Positions 9,006 to 19,400 of a stretch of DNA of 64,000 nucleotides are shown here, one piece after another. A program made the position numbers and the translations under genes. How positions within the stretch are numbered: the stretch's first letter is position 1; each line of letters starts with the position of its first letter. Below the pieces are notes generated by a model. That model saw only the letters and a program-made list of their open reading frames with translations. It searched no databases and was not told where the DNA came from. Source of the DNA: Enhydrobacter sp. (GTDB lineage: Bacteria > Pseudomonadota > Alphaproteobacteria > Reyranellales > Reyranellaceae); assembly GCA_026126105.1 (NCBI GenBank), contig JAHCJV010000012.1:30426-94425 (forward strand), read 5' to 3'.

Positions 9006-10433
9006 TCACGTGTTCTGCCGAGTTGCGTACTGGCATCGCAAACGCCGGAAAACCCGCAGCAATGCTGGTGGATCTGCTGCCAACTCCAACGGCAAGAGGT
9101 GACCCCGGCCGAGTTCCCGTAGGCGCTCCGCCGGAGCGCCTATGTCGAAAGCGACGATCGGCAGACCGTGTCGCAAAGCGTGGGTCAGGACAAACGACCA
9201 AGTCTCCGGCCAAACAGAAGGCAGGAAGACGACGTGCGGATTAGCGGCATCGATCAGGCGATCGAGATCCGACGGCCGATAGAAGCCGGTGGTTTGTACC
9301 CCCGCCCCGTGTAGGAGCGCTGCGTCCGCGCCGGCCCCGATGAGCTTGAACGTCAGCGGCTCCCTTGCCGAGCGCGCTTCGCGCGCCAGCGTCGCAAGGA
9401 CATTCGCCCCCTTGGGGATGCTCAACGCGCCGATCGAAAGCACTCTCAGCGGCTCATCAGTGCCGAGGTACGGCTCGCGCTCTGGCGGAATCTGCTCGTC
9501 CTCTTCAGGTCGCCAAACGGAGATCGGACGGGACGGCAGATACGGCTGCAGTCGTGCTCGCATGTCCGCACTCGGAACGACCAGCTTGCTCGCACCTTCC
9601 AGGAACGAGAGGAAATCGCGACGCCAATTGTAAGGATCGAGCCCCTTCACCTCCGAGCCATGGCTTGACGTGCAGGCCGCGCAAGTCGCAGCGGGTGCGA
9701 CGTTACAGAACTCCGACGCGCCGGTCACCAGGGTAACCCGTGGACACAGGGCAAAATAATCGTGCAGGATTACCTCGTAACCGCATCCCAGCATGTAGCT
9801 GAGGCGTTTGATCCAGCTCAGCGCCTCAGGCGGACGATCAATCAAGTGGTTTACGACGACGCGGACGATGTGCCTGCTTCGGCAATAGTCGGCAAGTTCC
9901 CTAAGATCGTGTGCCAGATCGAATGTTTGCGAGCGCTTGGGGGAGTTGCGGTCTCCGATCTCGTCCACCGCGCCAAGAGTCGGGGCTCCCGGCAACGCCC
10001 GCAGGCGCACCACATTGAATCCCAGTTCGCGTTCATTCTCCTCGAAGAGCTCGAGATAGGTGCCGCTTCCGCCACCTCGCGCATGGTGAATCGTGAGGAT
10101 ACCGTCCTGATCAGGACGCCCTCGGCGGTTTTGGCGAGGTACCGACAGTTCGTGACAAGGCGTGGCGGCGCCTTTCGACATCCCATGCAACAAAAGCGGA
10201 TCCACGTTGCGAGGAAGACCTGGATTGACGCGCCCGAAGTACCAGGGATCGAACCTCGCACTGGGAGCTCTGCCTTCGCGCCAGCCCAGGATCACGTAGT
10301 GCAGAAGAGGATCCGAAGCCACCTGGCATTCCCGCGACGTGTCTGCGAACTGCCGGAGATAGAAAGACCCATCGAAGCCCGGCATAATCGACTGGACGTG
10401 CCGTCGGCGTATCCACCTCAGCACCGCCCTCAT
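9006..10433 (-). CDS. Glycosyltransferase family 4 with N-terminal FD-xx-YY module
   Basis: 475 residues from the ATG at 10433, preferred because GGAG lies five bases upstream (GGAGCACCTATG). The frame is open back to 10667/10673, which would add about 80 residues including a hydrophobic stretch, so the start is not settled. The N-terminus (about 15-95) has the GFDGSFYLRQF...HYVILGWREGRAPSARFDPWYFGRVNPG pattern shared with 7298-8956. GT4 features follow: GGGSGTYLELFEENERELG, ILHDYFALCPRVTL, a Cys-rich insert (CNVAPAATCAAC), VLSIGALSIPKGANVL and FLPSVWPETWSFVLTHAL. The 223 bp between this start and the upstream stop is otherwise unassigned. Confidence 0.82.
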   Translation of the reverse strand: MRAVLRWIRRRHVQSIMPGFDGSFYLRQFADTSRECQVASDPLLHYVILGWREGRAPSARFDPWYFGRVNPGLPRNVDPLLLHGMSKGAATPCHELSVPRQNRRGRPDQDGILTIHHARGGGSGTYLELFEENERELGFNVVRLRALPGAPTLGAVDEIGDRNSPKRSQTFDLAHDLRELADYCRSRHIVRVVVNHLIDRPPEALSWIKRLSYMLGCGYEVILHDYFALCPRVTLVTGASEFCNVAPAATCAACTSSHGSEVKGLDPYNWRRDFLSFLEGASKLVVPSADMRARLQPYLPSRPISVWRPEEDEQIPPEREPYLGTDEPLRVLSIGALSIPKGANVLATLAREARSAREPLTFKLIGAGADAALLHGAGVQTTGFYRPSDLDRLIDAANPHVVFLPSVWPETWSFVLTHALRHGLPIVAFDIGAPAERLRELGRGHLLPLELAADPPALLRVFRRLRCQYATRQNT

Positions 10434-10656
10434 AGGTGCTCCAACGGAAGCCGAAAAAACGATTGTTTCAACGAACACCAATGCGAGCACCAAGACAAGC
10501 CGGTGGCCGGTTTCCCGTGAGGTCCGAAGGGTCCGCGCGAATAGCGAACCCACCGGCTCGTACCGCGAGGGCGTCGAATTCCACCCAACCAGCGCCGGAT
10601 GGCGCCATAGAAAGTGCCGGCCAGCGGCTCGGGGTTCGACCGCAGTTTCGCGCCTG

Positions 10657-12849
10657 CTACGGACCATGTGCAAGAGGGTCAGTCAGGGAGGCCGTCGGAT
10701 CGAATTCGAACGTCGGGGGATGCAAGGCGAGGTGGGCTCCATAGAAGCGATCGGGAACCGTCAGAGAGCGCCATTTTAGTGCGAAACTCCGGGCGCTGTC
10801 CCGGTCGCCGAGGGCATCTTGATACCCGAGGTGGTAGAGCACCGCCGAAGGTGTGTATACGTTGCGGCGCCCCTGCTCCACCATCTTCAAGCAAAGGTCG
10901 AACTGACAGAATGGAGAGGCCATCTCCTGATCGAAACCACCCGTGGCAGCGAAGGCCTCACGCGATATCATCATGCACGCCGGGGAGACAGCCAGATAGT
11001 TTCTAGCGATACTGGAGCTTCCCCAATAGCCCCAGTCCGATGCCGGATACCCTTGCCGGACATGACGGGGTAGCCCGCTGGAGAATACGACGCCGACGTG
11101 TCTCAGCGTGTCGTCGCCGAACAGCAGTTTCGCGCCCACGGCTCCTACCCGGGGCCGCTGCGCATAGCGCAGCATGCTTTCGAGCCAGTCACCGGTGATA
11201 GGTCGAATCGTGGAATCGACGAAAACGAGGTACTCGCCGCGCGCTCGAGCGACTGCTTCGTTCAGGCTCTCGGCGACACTCCGCACCATATACGCCACGA
11301 TCACCTCATGAGTGCGATATGTCGTCTTCGAGCGGATGGCATCGATGGCGGCTGCCATGGAATCGCCCGAGCTGCCTGCGGCTTCCCCCGGCCGATGCCC
11401 GTCGAACACGATGACCGACACCATTGGCGTTCCCGTCACGGTACGTGCCGTTTCGAACCAGCCCCTAATTCGCCGCTCGACAACCGTTCCGCTATCGCCG
11501 CACCGCGCCAGTCGAGCCTCTAGGGCGCGCTTCGCGGACAAAACGACGTAGTCCTTCTCGTCGATTGAAACGGCAACCGATCCCGGGACTGCGCGCCAAT
11601 GGTAAAGGATCTTGGCCACGTGCCGGATGTTCTGCGCCTGCTCCGTGCATCTCAGCGCGAAATCGTAGTCTTGTGCTCCGGAATATTCCGGCCGGAAACC
11701 GCCGACGCGTCGGGCAAGATCTACCCGATAGCAAGTGAGGTGCCCGAGGTACATGTACGATTCGAGATTCTCTGGCGACCAGGCAGGCTTGAGGATCGGC
11801 TCGTAGCGGACGTCGTCGATGCTGATCAGATCCTCGTCCGAATAGAGAAGATCCACCGTGGCATCCTCGTTGAGAGCCTTCGCGAGTTCGAAGAGCGCGT
11901 TCGGCGCGAGTTCGTCGTCATGATCCAGCAGGCACATGAACTCGCCGCTCATGAGAGCCATGGCGTCGTTGGTCGCCCGCGCGATATGCCCGTTCGTTCG
12001 CCGCGTCACTACCTTGATGCGGGGATCGGCACGGCGGTAGGTGTCGAGTATGACGGCAACATGCGGTGCTCTTGAGTTGTCGTCGCAGATGCAGAGTTCC
12101 CAGTTGTCGTAAGCCTGCGCGACGACCGAGTCGATCGCCTTGCGCAGCCAACGCTCAGGCGTGTCGTGCACAGGCATGATGATGGAGAACTTGGGGCGAG
12201 ACGAGAGATCGCGAGCGGCCTCCCCAAGAGAGCGCAGGCTGTCGGCAGTCCAGGAATCGTGTTGCCGCACCCATGGCGCGTAGGCCTTGTCGGCGACTTC
12301 GCCGCCGAGATAGCCCTTCATCCACCCCCACAGTGCGCCGACACCATGCACCCGAGCATGAACTAGCGCCGCGCGCAGCGCCTTCACCGGGGAGAGGCCT
12401 TCCCCGCGGCAGTAGCGCAACATCTGGGAGACGAATACCTCAAGCCAGCCGATCTCCTGAGCCGAGATCGGTCCAAGCACGAAGGTCCCCGCTCCTTTGA
12501 TTGGTTCGTAGCGCAGCGCAAGAACCGCGTCAGGCAAGCGCACGATCATCCGCACCTTTCCATCGGATGCCCGCGGGATGCGCACAGCGCTATCGTGGCA
12601 AAACCCTCCGCCGCAATCCGCGCGCATCCAGCCGTAAGCGGAGTCGCATTCCGTCACCTCGATGTCGATCGCGAGGCGCACCCATCCGGACGGAAAACGT
12701 CCGCGTGACGACGAGAGGTCGATCGACGGCAGCGCCCCTGTGGCACGCCATACGCAGCCCTGCGTTTGCATCTCGACATTCGAAGACCGCACCGGCGAAA
12801 GCACGAACCTTCGGCGCAGGAGCGGTCTAACGAGTCGGCGCATCGGCAC
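10657..12849 (-). CDS. Double GT2 glycosyltransferase (O-antigen/rhamnan-type)
   Basis: 730 residues. An N-terminal beta-rich region (about 40-140, containing YGWMRADCGGGFC) is typical of large O-antigen GT2 proteins. A first GT2 domain (about 215-440) shows FSIIMPVHDTPERWLRKAID, LCICDDNSRAPHV, FMCLLDHDDELAPNALFELA (DHDD metal motif) and YSGAQDYDFALRC. A second GT2 domain (about 495-690) shows VSVIVFDGHRP, a VVAYM/RGEYLVFVDSTIRP core and AATGGFDQEMASPFCQFDLCLKM, with weaker metal ligands. It overlaps the upstream GT2 gene by 23 bp, so the two are co-translated. Two domains could perform two alternating transfers, as in known rhamnan polymerising enzymes (family knowledge; not shown here). Confidence 0.87.
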   Translation of the reverse strand: MPMRRLVRPLLRRRFVLSPVRSSNVEMQTQGCVWRATGALPSIDLSSSRGRFPSGWVRLAIDIEVTECDSAYGWMRADCGGGFCHDSAVRIPRASDGKVRMIVRLPDAVLALRYEPIKGAGTFVLGPISAQEIGWLEVFVSQMLRYCRGEGLSPVKALRAALVHARVHGVGALWGWMKGYLGGEVADKAYAPWVRQHDSWTADSLRSLGEAARDLSSRPKFSIIMPVHDTPERWLRKAIDSVVAQAYDNWELCICDDNSRAPHVAVILDTYRRADPRIKVVTRRTNGHIARATNDAMALMSGEFMCLLDHDDELAPNALFELAKALNEDATVDLLYSDEDLISIDDVRYEPILKPAWSPENLESYMYLGHLTCYRVDLARRVGGFRPEYSGAQDYDFALRCTEQAQNIRHVAKILYHWRAVPGSVAVSIDEKDYVVLSAKRALEARLARCGDSGTVVERRIRGWFETARTVTGTPMVSVIVFDGHRPGEAAGSSGDSMAAAIDAIRSKTTYRTHEVIVAYMVRSVAESLNEAVARARGEYLVFVDSTIRPITGDWLESMLRYAQRPRVGAVGAKLLFGDDTLRHVGVVFSSGLPRHVRQGYPASDWGYWGSSSIARNYLAVSPACMMISREAFAATGGFDQEMASPFCQFDLCLKMVEQGRRNVYTPSAVLYHLGYQDALGDRDSARSFALKWRSLTVPDRFYGAHLALHPPTFEFDPTASLTDPLAHGP

Positions 12850-13840
12850 TCGGCGACAAGCGTTCGTTCCTGAGCTTTCTCGCCGGCTCCCAGATCGCCG
12901 GAGGGCGCCAGAAGGAATAGTAATAGCGTTCCAGACCGAAGACCCTGCCGATCATCATCAGCGGGAAATCCAGTGTCGACAGGCTGAACAATTCAGCCGG
13001 CTGCGCGCGCAAAGCGGCGATGCGATAACGCACCGCGCTTGCAAAGCGACCCTGGCGCACCGCAAGAAAGGCAAGATAGCGGTTCACAATATAGGCCCGT
13101 CGTTTCATGACGCCCGCAGGCGTGTCGGGCCATCGCGACTCGATCCACCTGGTGGTCCGTGCCAGCGAGTCCGCCATGGCTGCAATGTTGCTCGAGATCT
13201 GGCCGCGCCTGAAGCGGTATCCGACCAGATGCGCCCGGACCACCGAGAACTCACACACTGCAGCCAGCGCTATATAGAGCTGCCATTCGTCGGCGTTGGG
13301 AACGTCCTCGGGATAGCCACCGGCGGCGTCGAAGCAGGTGCGGCGGATCAACGGCGAACTCCCGCTGCCCGGCAAGCTGTTCGCGATCATTGCGTAAAGA
13401 ACATCGCCCTCGTCGATGTTGCGCGCCCAGTCATGAACAATCACAGCGTCTTCTTCATCTATGCCCACAGACCAGCAGTAGGCCACGCCCCTACTTGAAG
13501 GGCCCGCCCCCAGCGCGCCGAGCTGAAGCGCAATCTTGTCTGGATGCCAGAGATCGTCGCTGTCGCAGGGGGCCAGAAAGGCACCCTGTGCCTGAGAGGC
13601 GGCAAAATTCCGCGCTGCCGGTGCGCCGACGTGGTGCCGACTGATCAGGCGAATGCGTGGATCGCGCCTCGCAAAGCTCGAGACGACATCCGGCGTGTCG
13701 TCTACCGATCCATCGTCGACGACGATGACCTCGATCTCACGATGGGACTGAGACGCGATCGACTGAAGAGTGCGGCCGATGAATGCTCCGGAGTTCAAGG
13801 CCGGAACAATGACCGAAACGAGTTGCTCTGAGCGGCTCAC
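12827..13840 (-). CDS. Glycosyltransferase family 2
   Basis: 337 residues with a canonical GT-A N-terminus: LVSVIVPALNSGAFIGRTLQ, EVIVVDDGSVDDTPDV, GAPAARNFAASQAQGAFLAP and CDSDDLWHPDKI, where DSDD is the metal and nucleotide-binding acidic motif. SGSSPLIRRTCFDAAGGYPE and NADEWQLYIALA form the acceptor-side segment. The C-terminal 100 residues are helical and amphipathic (FLAVRQGRFASAVRYRIAAL), perhaps membrane-associating. It lies nine bases downstream of the PhyH gene and overlaps the next GT by 23 bp, so it belongs to the 14788-to-7298 operon. Sugar specificity unknown. Confidence 0.86.
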   Translation of the reverse strand: MSRSEQLVSVIVPALNSGAFIGRTLQSIASQSHREIEVIVVDDGSVDDTPDVVSSFARRDPRIRLISRHHVGAPAARNFAASQAQGAFLAPCDSDDLWHPDKIALQLGALGAGPSSRGVAYCWSVGIDEEDAVIVHDWARNIDEGDVLYAMIANSLPGSGSSPLIRRTCFDAAGGYPEDVPNADEWQLYIALAAVCEFSVVRAHLVGYRFRRGQISSNIAAMADSLARTTRWIESRWPDTPAGVMKRRAYIVNRYLAFLAVRQGRFASAVRYRIAALRAQPAELFSLSTLDFPLMMIGRVFGLERYYYSFWRPPAIWEPARKLRNERLSPSADAPTR

Positions 13841-13849
13841 GACAGGCGG

Positions 13850-14788
13850 TCAGCTCATCATGACTTGAATGATGCGGCGCTCGCCGCTCCGCACCATGCC
13901 CCCGCGATGGACGCCTTTGACGTCAAATATAAAGACGTCGCCGTCTCTTGACGTCATGACGCGTTCATGGTCGAGAAGCCACTGCCCTTGGGGATCTCCG
14001 GAAGGCAGGTCGTCCCCGAACTTCGCCTTCCGCATCAGGGGCCGCGGCAAAGCCGCGAAGAGATCCCGCTCCTGCGGATAAACATCAATCCAAATGTCGA
14101 CGGCGCGAAGAATCAAGGCCTCGAACCACCCCACCTCGGCGCGATGAGTGCCCGGCACATAGCTGAACGGGCCGTTTTCCTCCCCGACCTGTGACAAATA
14201 GAATATCGCCTTCACGACTCCATACGTGTTGTCGATATGGAAGAATGCCGTCGGCGGAACCGGCAGGCCGCGATCTTCGAAGTGGGCCCGCCAGAACCTG
14301 TCGTATTCGTCGTTGATCTGAAGGGCGACGCTGCGCAGCTCGGCGCGACATCCTAGATAGTCGCGCACCGACGAAAGCATGCCGGCCTCCTCTAGCGCGC
14401 GCTCGACCGCCTCGTAGAGCACCCGCGCATCGCGACGCGCAGGGAGCAGTTGCGTATGAAAATACTGGCGGGCACCGCGAGGGACCGCGGCCCGAACCGC
14501 CTCGAGCTGCGCAAAGAACGGCTGCGCCGCGCCGCTCAGCACCTGCTTGCCGGTTTCCGACAGCCGGTAGGCAAAAATTCCTTCCCGCTCAAGACCGTCC
14601 AGGCAGGCGCCCGAACTCACCCGTGACCAGTAGGACTTTTGCAACGATTTCCAGGCGCGAACCGCCACGACATAGCACCCCATCTGAGTCACGCGCATCA
14701 ATGCGAGTGCACGATGTCTGAGCGTGAAACCACTCACTCCGGTGCCCGAGGGCGTTTGCCCGGAACCAGCAGGTAGACGCATCTGCAT
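13850..14788 (-). CDS. Phytanoyl-CoA dioxygenase (PhyH)-like Fe(II)/2-oxoglutarate oxygenase
   Basis: 312 residues. The jelly-roll core is in the C-terminal half: AFFHIDNTYG supplies the H-x-D pair (His184, Asp186), NGPFSYVPGTH is the typical PhyH turn, and DVKGVHRGGMVRSGERR carries the distal His (about 294) and the Arg that would bind 2-oxoglutarate. Known for the family: hydroxylation of lipid or small-molecule substrates. It is the first gene of the minus-strand GT run 14788-7298 and is divergent from the cyclase gene at 14925. An all-helical N-terminal half of about 110 residues is unassigned. Likely hydroxylates the PKS-derived lipid or a sugar (inference). The start could be a later GTG at 14737. 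Confidence 0.8.
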   Translation of the reverse strand: MQMRLPAGSGQTPSGTGVSGFTLRHRALALMRVTQMGCYVVAVRAWKSLQKSYWSRVSSGACLDGLEREGIFAYRLSETGKQVLSGAAQPFFAQLEAVRAAVPRGARQYFHTQLLPARRDARVLYEAVERALEEAGMLSSVRDYLGCRAELRSVALQINDEYDRFWRAHFEDRGLPVPPTAFFHIDNTYGVVKAIFYLSQVGEENGPFSYVPGTHRAEVGWFEALILRAVDIWIDVYPQERDLFAALPRPLMRKAKFGDDLPSGDPQGQWLLDHERVMTSRDGDVFIFDVKGVHRGGMVRSGERRIIQVMMS

Positions 14789-14924
14789 TACAACTGCCGT
14801 GTGCCTGTCATTGCGCCGGCGTACCTCCGACCCAGCAAAACAGTATGCGAGGCCCGACCTTCATGCGAGAACTCGGCAAGTGCGTCAAGCCGCGACATCC
14901 GCGGCCTTCATCGGAAAAGACGAC

Positions 14925-15695
14925 ATGTGTCCGAGCTACGTCGACCTCTCCGTCCCTCTTCGGAACGCCGGCCCTCCGGAACCGGGAGGCCGCGAGCGCA
15001 TCAAGTACTACGCCCATCGAGCCACCGCGTGGGGCATGACGTGGTTTTTTCGAGGCCTCCGCACACGCGACCTTCCCGACCGCGAAGGATGGGCATACGA
15101 GCGGATCCGGCTGTCGACCCATCACGGAACCCATCTCGACGCGCCGTACCACTATTCCTCGACCATGGATGGTGGCAAACGCGCCATCACGATCGACGAG
15201 GTCCCGCTCGAGTGGTGCTTCCAGCCGGCCATCCGGCTGGACTTCCGGGCGTTCCCCGATGGATATGTCGTGACGGCAAAGGATGTCGAAGCGGAGTTGG
15301 ACCGCATCGAGCATCGGCTTTCCCCGCTTGAAATCGTGCTCGTAAACACCGCGGCCGGAGCCGCGCAGGGCAAGGTCGACTACGTCGATCGCGGATGCGG
15401 CGTAGGCCGCGAAGCGACGCTGTATCTGCTGCGACAAGGTGTGCGCGTAACGGGCACAGATGCATGGAGCTGGGATGCCCCATTTGTCCACACTGCCAAG
15501 AGATATCGAGAGACGGGAGACGCATCCCTGATCTGGGAGGGTCATCGGGTCGGGAGAGATATCGGCTATTGCCACCTTGAGAAGCTTGGCAACCTGCAAG
15601 CCCTTCCGGACAAGGGATTCAAGGTGGCCTGCTTCCCGGTAAAGATCGAAGGTGCCTCGGCAGGCTGGACGCGTGCGGTGGCCATTATCGATTGA
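14925..15695 (+). CDS. Cyclase / kynurenine-formamidase-like metal-dependent hydrolase
   Basis: 256 residues from the ATG at 14925, with GGAAAAG just upstream; the open frame extends 5' but without homology. The metal-site motif HGTHLDAPYH lies at residues 67-76 (His67, His70, Asp72, His76), the hallmark of the PF04199 cyclase family. Further C-terminal it has GVRVTGTDAWSWDAPF and ALPDKGFKVACFPVKIEGASAGWTRAVAI, the usual C-terminal substrate-pocket strand. Members hydrolyse formamides, cyclise polyketides or open lactones; which applies here is unknown. It converges on the SDR gene (11 bp overlap of 3' ends) and lies next to the PKS, so a role in polyketide-lipid processing is plausible but unproven. 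Confidence 0.82.
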   Translation: MCPSYVDLSVPLRNAGPPEPGGRERIKYYAHRATAWGMTWFFRGLRTRDLPDREGWAYERIRLSTHHGTHLDAPYHYSSTMDGGKRAITIDEVPLEWCFQPAIRLDFRAFPDGYVVTAKDVEAELDRIEHRLSPLEIVLVNTAAGAAQGKVDYVDRGCGVGREATLYLLRQGVRVTGTDAWSWDAPFVHTAKRYRETGDASLIWEGHRVGRDIGYCHLEKLGNLQALPDKGFKVACFPVKIEGASAGWTRAVAIID

Positions 15696-16473
15696 TTGCC
15701 GAGGCCTTGCCGCGTTGTGAATGAGCGTAGAAAAACCGTCTGACTCGGTCCGGCAGGAGCCCGTCCAAACGGGACATCAGCGCGAAGAATAGCGGGAACA
15801 TGATCACCGCTCTGTCCTGCTCGAGTCCACGGCGAATGCGCAGGGCCGCCTTCTCCGCCGTCATGTTGAACGGCTTCGGATCCTTGATATCCGCGATCAT
15901 CGGGGTTTCGACGAACCCGCAACAGACTACGCTTACCCCGACCCCATGATGTGCCAGAACGGCCCGGAGAGAGAGGCCATAATTGAGGACCGCTGCCTTG
16001 CTGGCAGAATAGCTCGGCGAGTGAGGCAGGGGCGTAAAGGCAGCAACCGAGGCAATAAGTGCGAGTTGCCCTCTACCGCGCTCCTTCATACGGGCAATCA
16101 TGGGCTGAGCCGTGTTGAGCACCCCCAGTACGTTGATCTGCATGAGTCTGTACGCGTCGTCGGCCGGTTCGACCTCGCCACCCGGCATCCGTACCAAAAC
16201 CCCTGCGTTGGCTACCACCAGATCCACCGGATGCCGTCGATCGAACTCTCTCAGCCACGCGTCCAGCCCAGCGCGGTCGCTCACGTCAACCACGCCAGTC
16301 ACGGCATCGGCGCCGCGTGCCCGGCATGCAGTCGCGACCTGATCGAGACGACGGCCGTCGCGACCCACCAGTCCAATGACGACCCCTGGAGCGGAATATT
16401 CCAGCGCCAGAGAGCGTCCAATTCCGCTCGAAGCGCCGGTGATGACGACAGTGCGGGGATTCCTTTCCTCCAT
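15685..16473 (-). CDS. Short-chain dehydrogenase/reductase, RkpH-like candidate
   Basis: 262 residues, classical SDR: TGASSGIG at 12-19 for NAD(P) binding, NAG at 89-91, catalytic Ser142, Tyr155 (YSASK) and Lys159. The C-terminal segment (FPLFFALMSRLDGLLPDRVRRFFYAH) is hydrophobic and basic, suggesting membrane association, as in lipid-acting SDRs. It starts 13 bp after the stop of the 2490-residue PKS and is surely co-transcribed. In Sinorhizobium the capsule genes rkpA (FAS/PKS-like) and rkpH (SDR) are likewise linked; that parallel is the basis of the RkpH-like label and was not verified by alignment. It would reduce a ketoacyl or alkyl intermediate made by the PKS. Confidence 0.88.
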   Translation of the reverse strand: MEERNPRTVVITGASSGIGRSLALEYSAPGVVIGLVGRDGRRLDQVATACRARGADAVTGVVDVSDRAGLDAWLREFDRRHPVDLVVANAGVLVRMPGGEVEPADDAYRLMQINVLGVLNTAQPMIARMKERGRGQLALIASVAAFTPLPHSPSYSASKAAVLNYGLSLRAVLAHHGVGVSVVCCGFVETPMIADIKDPKPFNMTAEKAALRIRRGLEQDRAVIMFPLFFALMSRLDGLLPDRVRRFFYAHSQRGKASAINR

Positions 16474-16486
16474 ACCTGTCAGGCCA

Positions 16487-19400
16487 TCATGCTACGAGCC
16501 GGGCTCCGGGTTGGGCGTCTGCTTCGGCCGCGACATTGGTCGCCTGGGGTCCAGCCTCGATACCGCCCGATCGCGACCCTTCCTCTGGATCGTTCGCGGA
16601 ACTCACTTGCGCAATTATCTCATCAACGAGATTCGGAATGGTCAGCGAGCCGACCGACCGCTCCATCGAGAAATTGATCCCGATCGCACTTTCGAGATCC
16701 ATTGCCAGTTCGAGCGTCATCAGCGAGTCGAGACCCAGCTCTGCCATCGGCCGTACCCGGCTGATGTCTTCCGGCCGCGCATGAAGAACCCTGCCGAGTT
16801 GGTCGACGACGATCTTCGTAACCTTGCGGCGAACGCTGTCGATGTCCTCGGACATCAGCAAAGCACGAAGATCGATCGCGCTCGCCTCTTCTCCCTCGGC
16901 TTGGCTGACAAACTCCTTGTAAGTCGGCGACCGCAAGATAGCCGCGAATTCCTTGCGCAGGCGACCGCCGGAAGACGACAGGATCAGCACTGCCGGATCA
17001 GTTGTTGCCCTAGATTCCGATAGTGCCTGTCCAAGCAGATTCAGCGCGTCGCGAGCGGGCATTCCAACCAACGCCATCGCGTCGCTCTCGCTCATTCCCT
17101 TCTTGGTCGTGAGCTTGACCACCTGCTTGCGCGCCCTCTCGTTCTTTGCCGCCACCCCGACGTCGGAGATGATTCCCCAGGCAATCGCCAACGCCGGCAG
17201 TCCTCGCAAGCGCCGGTTACGTGCAAACCCTTCCATGTAGGCGTTGGCGGCGACGTAGTTCCCCTGCCCGTGATGGCCGGCAATCGTCGTAATGGAGGAA
17301 AAGAAGACAAAGTAGTCGAGGGCGAGGTCACGCGACACCGCATCCAGATTCTCAGCGCCCTGGACTTTTGGCGCGAGTACCCGGAGAAAGCGATCATCGT
17401 TGAGATTGGCGACGATGGCATCATCCAGCACCATCGCCGCATGCATGATACCTGTAACGGGCTGCATGGTTTCGCTGATCTTGGCAAATGCGGCCACTAC
17501 CGCACTCTTGTCGGAAACGTCGAGCGGATCGGCCAGCACCTCTACGCCCCGCGCCTTGAACTCCTCGAGCATCATGCGGGCTTCCGGACTGGCCGCGCCG
17601 CTGCGACCGAACAAAGCCAGGCTGCGGACACCCTGCTCGACCAACCATTTCGCGACTTCCATTCCAAAGCCGCCGAAAGCGCCCGTAATGACGTGCGTCC
17701 CCGAGGTTCGCAAAGGCTGAGTGTTGGCGCCGGCCGCAACCGACGATGAAGCCGGTGGCTGCACGACGATCTTGCCGACATGATGCGATTGTTGCATCAG
17801 CTGGAAGGCTTCCGCGATGTCATCTCCCCTGAAGGTGCTAAAGGGGAGAGGCGTCAGAACGCGCCGCTCGAACAACCTCATGAGTTCGCCGAAGATCTGC
17901 TTACCGAGCTTCCGGCGACCGACCATCAGTTGATCGAGATCCACACCGAAATAACTCAGATTTCGACGGAACGGACGCAGTCCGAGATTCGTGTTTGCAA
18001 TGTAGTCGCGTTTGCCGAGTTCGACGAAGCGGCCGAAGGGCCGCAAGCAATCGATGCTGGCGGCCATTGCCTCACCAGCAAGGCTGTTGAGCACGACATC
18101 GACCCCGTCTCCCGTGATCCTGAGGACTTCTTCGACGAACTTGGTCGAACGGGAATCCAGCACGTGGTCGACGCCGAGCGCGGCAAGGAGTTCCCGCTTC
18201 GCCGTGGAGCCTGCCGTGGCGATGATCTTTGCTCCCCGCCACTTCGCGAGCTGAATAGCGGCAAGACCGACTGCGCCGGCACCGCCATGGATCAGCACCG
18301 TCTCCCTTGCCGACAGCTTGGCAAGCTTCACGAGCGAGTAGTACGCGGTCGAGTACGCGACCGGAATGGTCGCCGCCGCCGCGAAATCCAATCCGCCCGG
18401 TATTTTCGCGACTTGGCTTACGGGGGCAGTGACATGTGAGGCGAGCGAGTTGGCAGCCAAGGCAATCACTCGATCGCCAACCCGCAGGTCCTTCACACCG
18501 GGGCCGACGCCGACGACATGGCCACTGCATTCGAGCCCAAGCGCTGCACCTGCGAAGCCATCCTCCAGCATCTCGTCCGGAAGAAGCGAAAGTGTCCACA
18601 TCAAGTCTCGGAAATTGATACCTGCGTAAGCCACCGCAATCTCGACTTCTCCCCGTTGCGGCTTGACGCGGCTCGTATGCTCCCAGGCAACGCGTTGACT
18701 GGACATTGCCCGCCGCTGCAGTCGCACGGCGTCTTCCGTCGCTTCCTGCCCGCTTCGGGCGAAAGAATTGAGAGGCATGATCCGCACCGCGCGAATAGTT
18801 TGCCCGTCCGAATGCAGCTCCGTCTCGTTAGTACCCGACCGAACTATCGCCCGGATGTGGCGCGCCGCGAGATCAGGAGCGGCATCGGGGGAGATGTCGA
18901 GTCGACGCAGATCCAACTTGCTGAACTCGTTCGATAGAACACGCGAGAAGGCCCACGCACCCGTTTCCACTGGTCGTGCTTCCGTTGTCCCAACCGACAA
19001 TGCCCCCCTGAAGACCAGCCATATCGTGGCTTTGGTCGATCCCACGCTCTGGATCCAATCCTTGAGGTGGTTGCATCGGTGAAGAAGTTCCTGGACTGGT
19101 CCGGATGCAGTATCCCGCCCCGCGTCGAAGACGATTGCGATGTCCGCCGCGCTAGCGGCCGGACCAGAGATGATCGCCACCTCCGGGATAACTGCGGGGT
19201 CGCTCTTCAACTCCGCCAGCACCGCTTCGGAGAGCCCGGCCGGGGCGCCTTCTACCACCAAAGCGATTCGCTGACGTGCGCCCTCAGCTGCGGAACCGGT
19301 ATCGGAGGAGTCGACAATGTCGCCGCCTCGGGTGCCGTGGGCGGCAATGAGCGAGACGCTCGCCGGACCGTCAAAGAGCGCAGCCGATATGACCCGCTGG

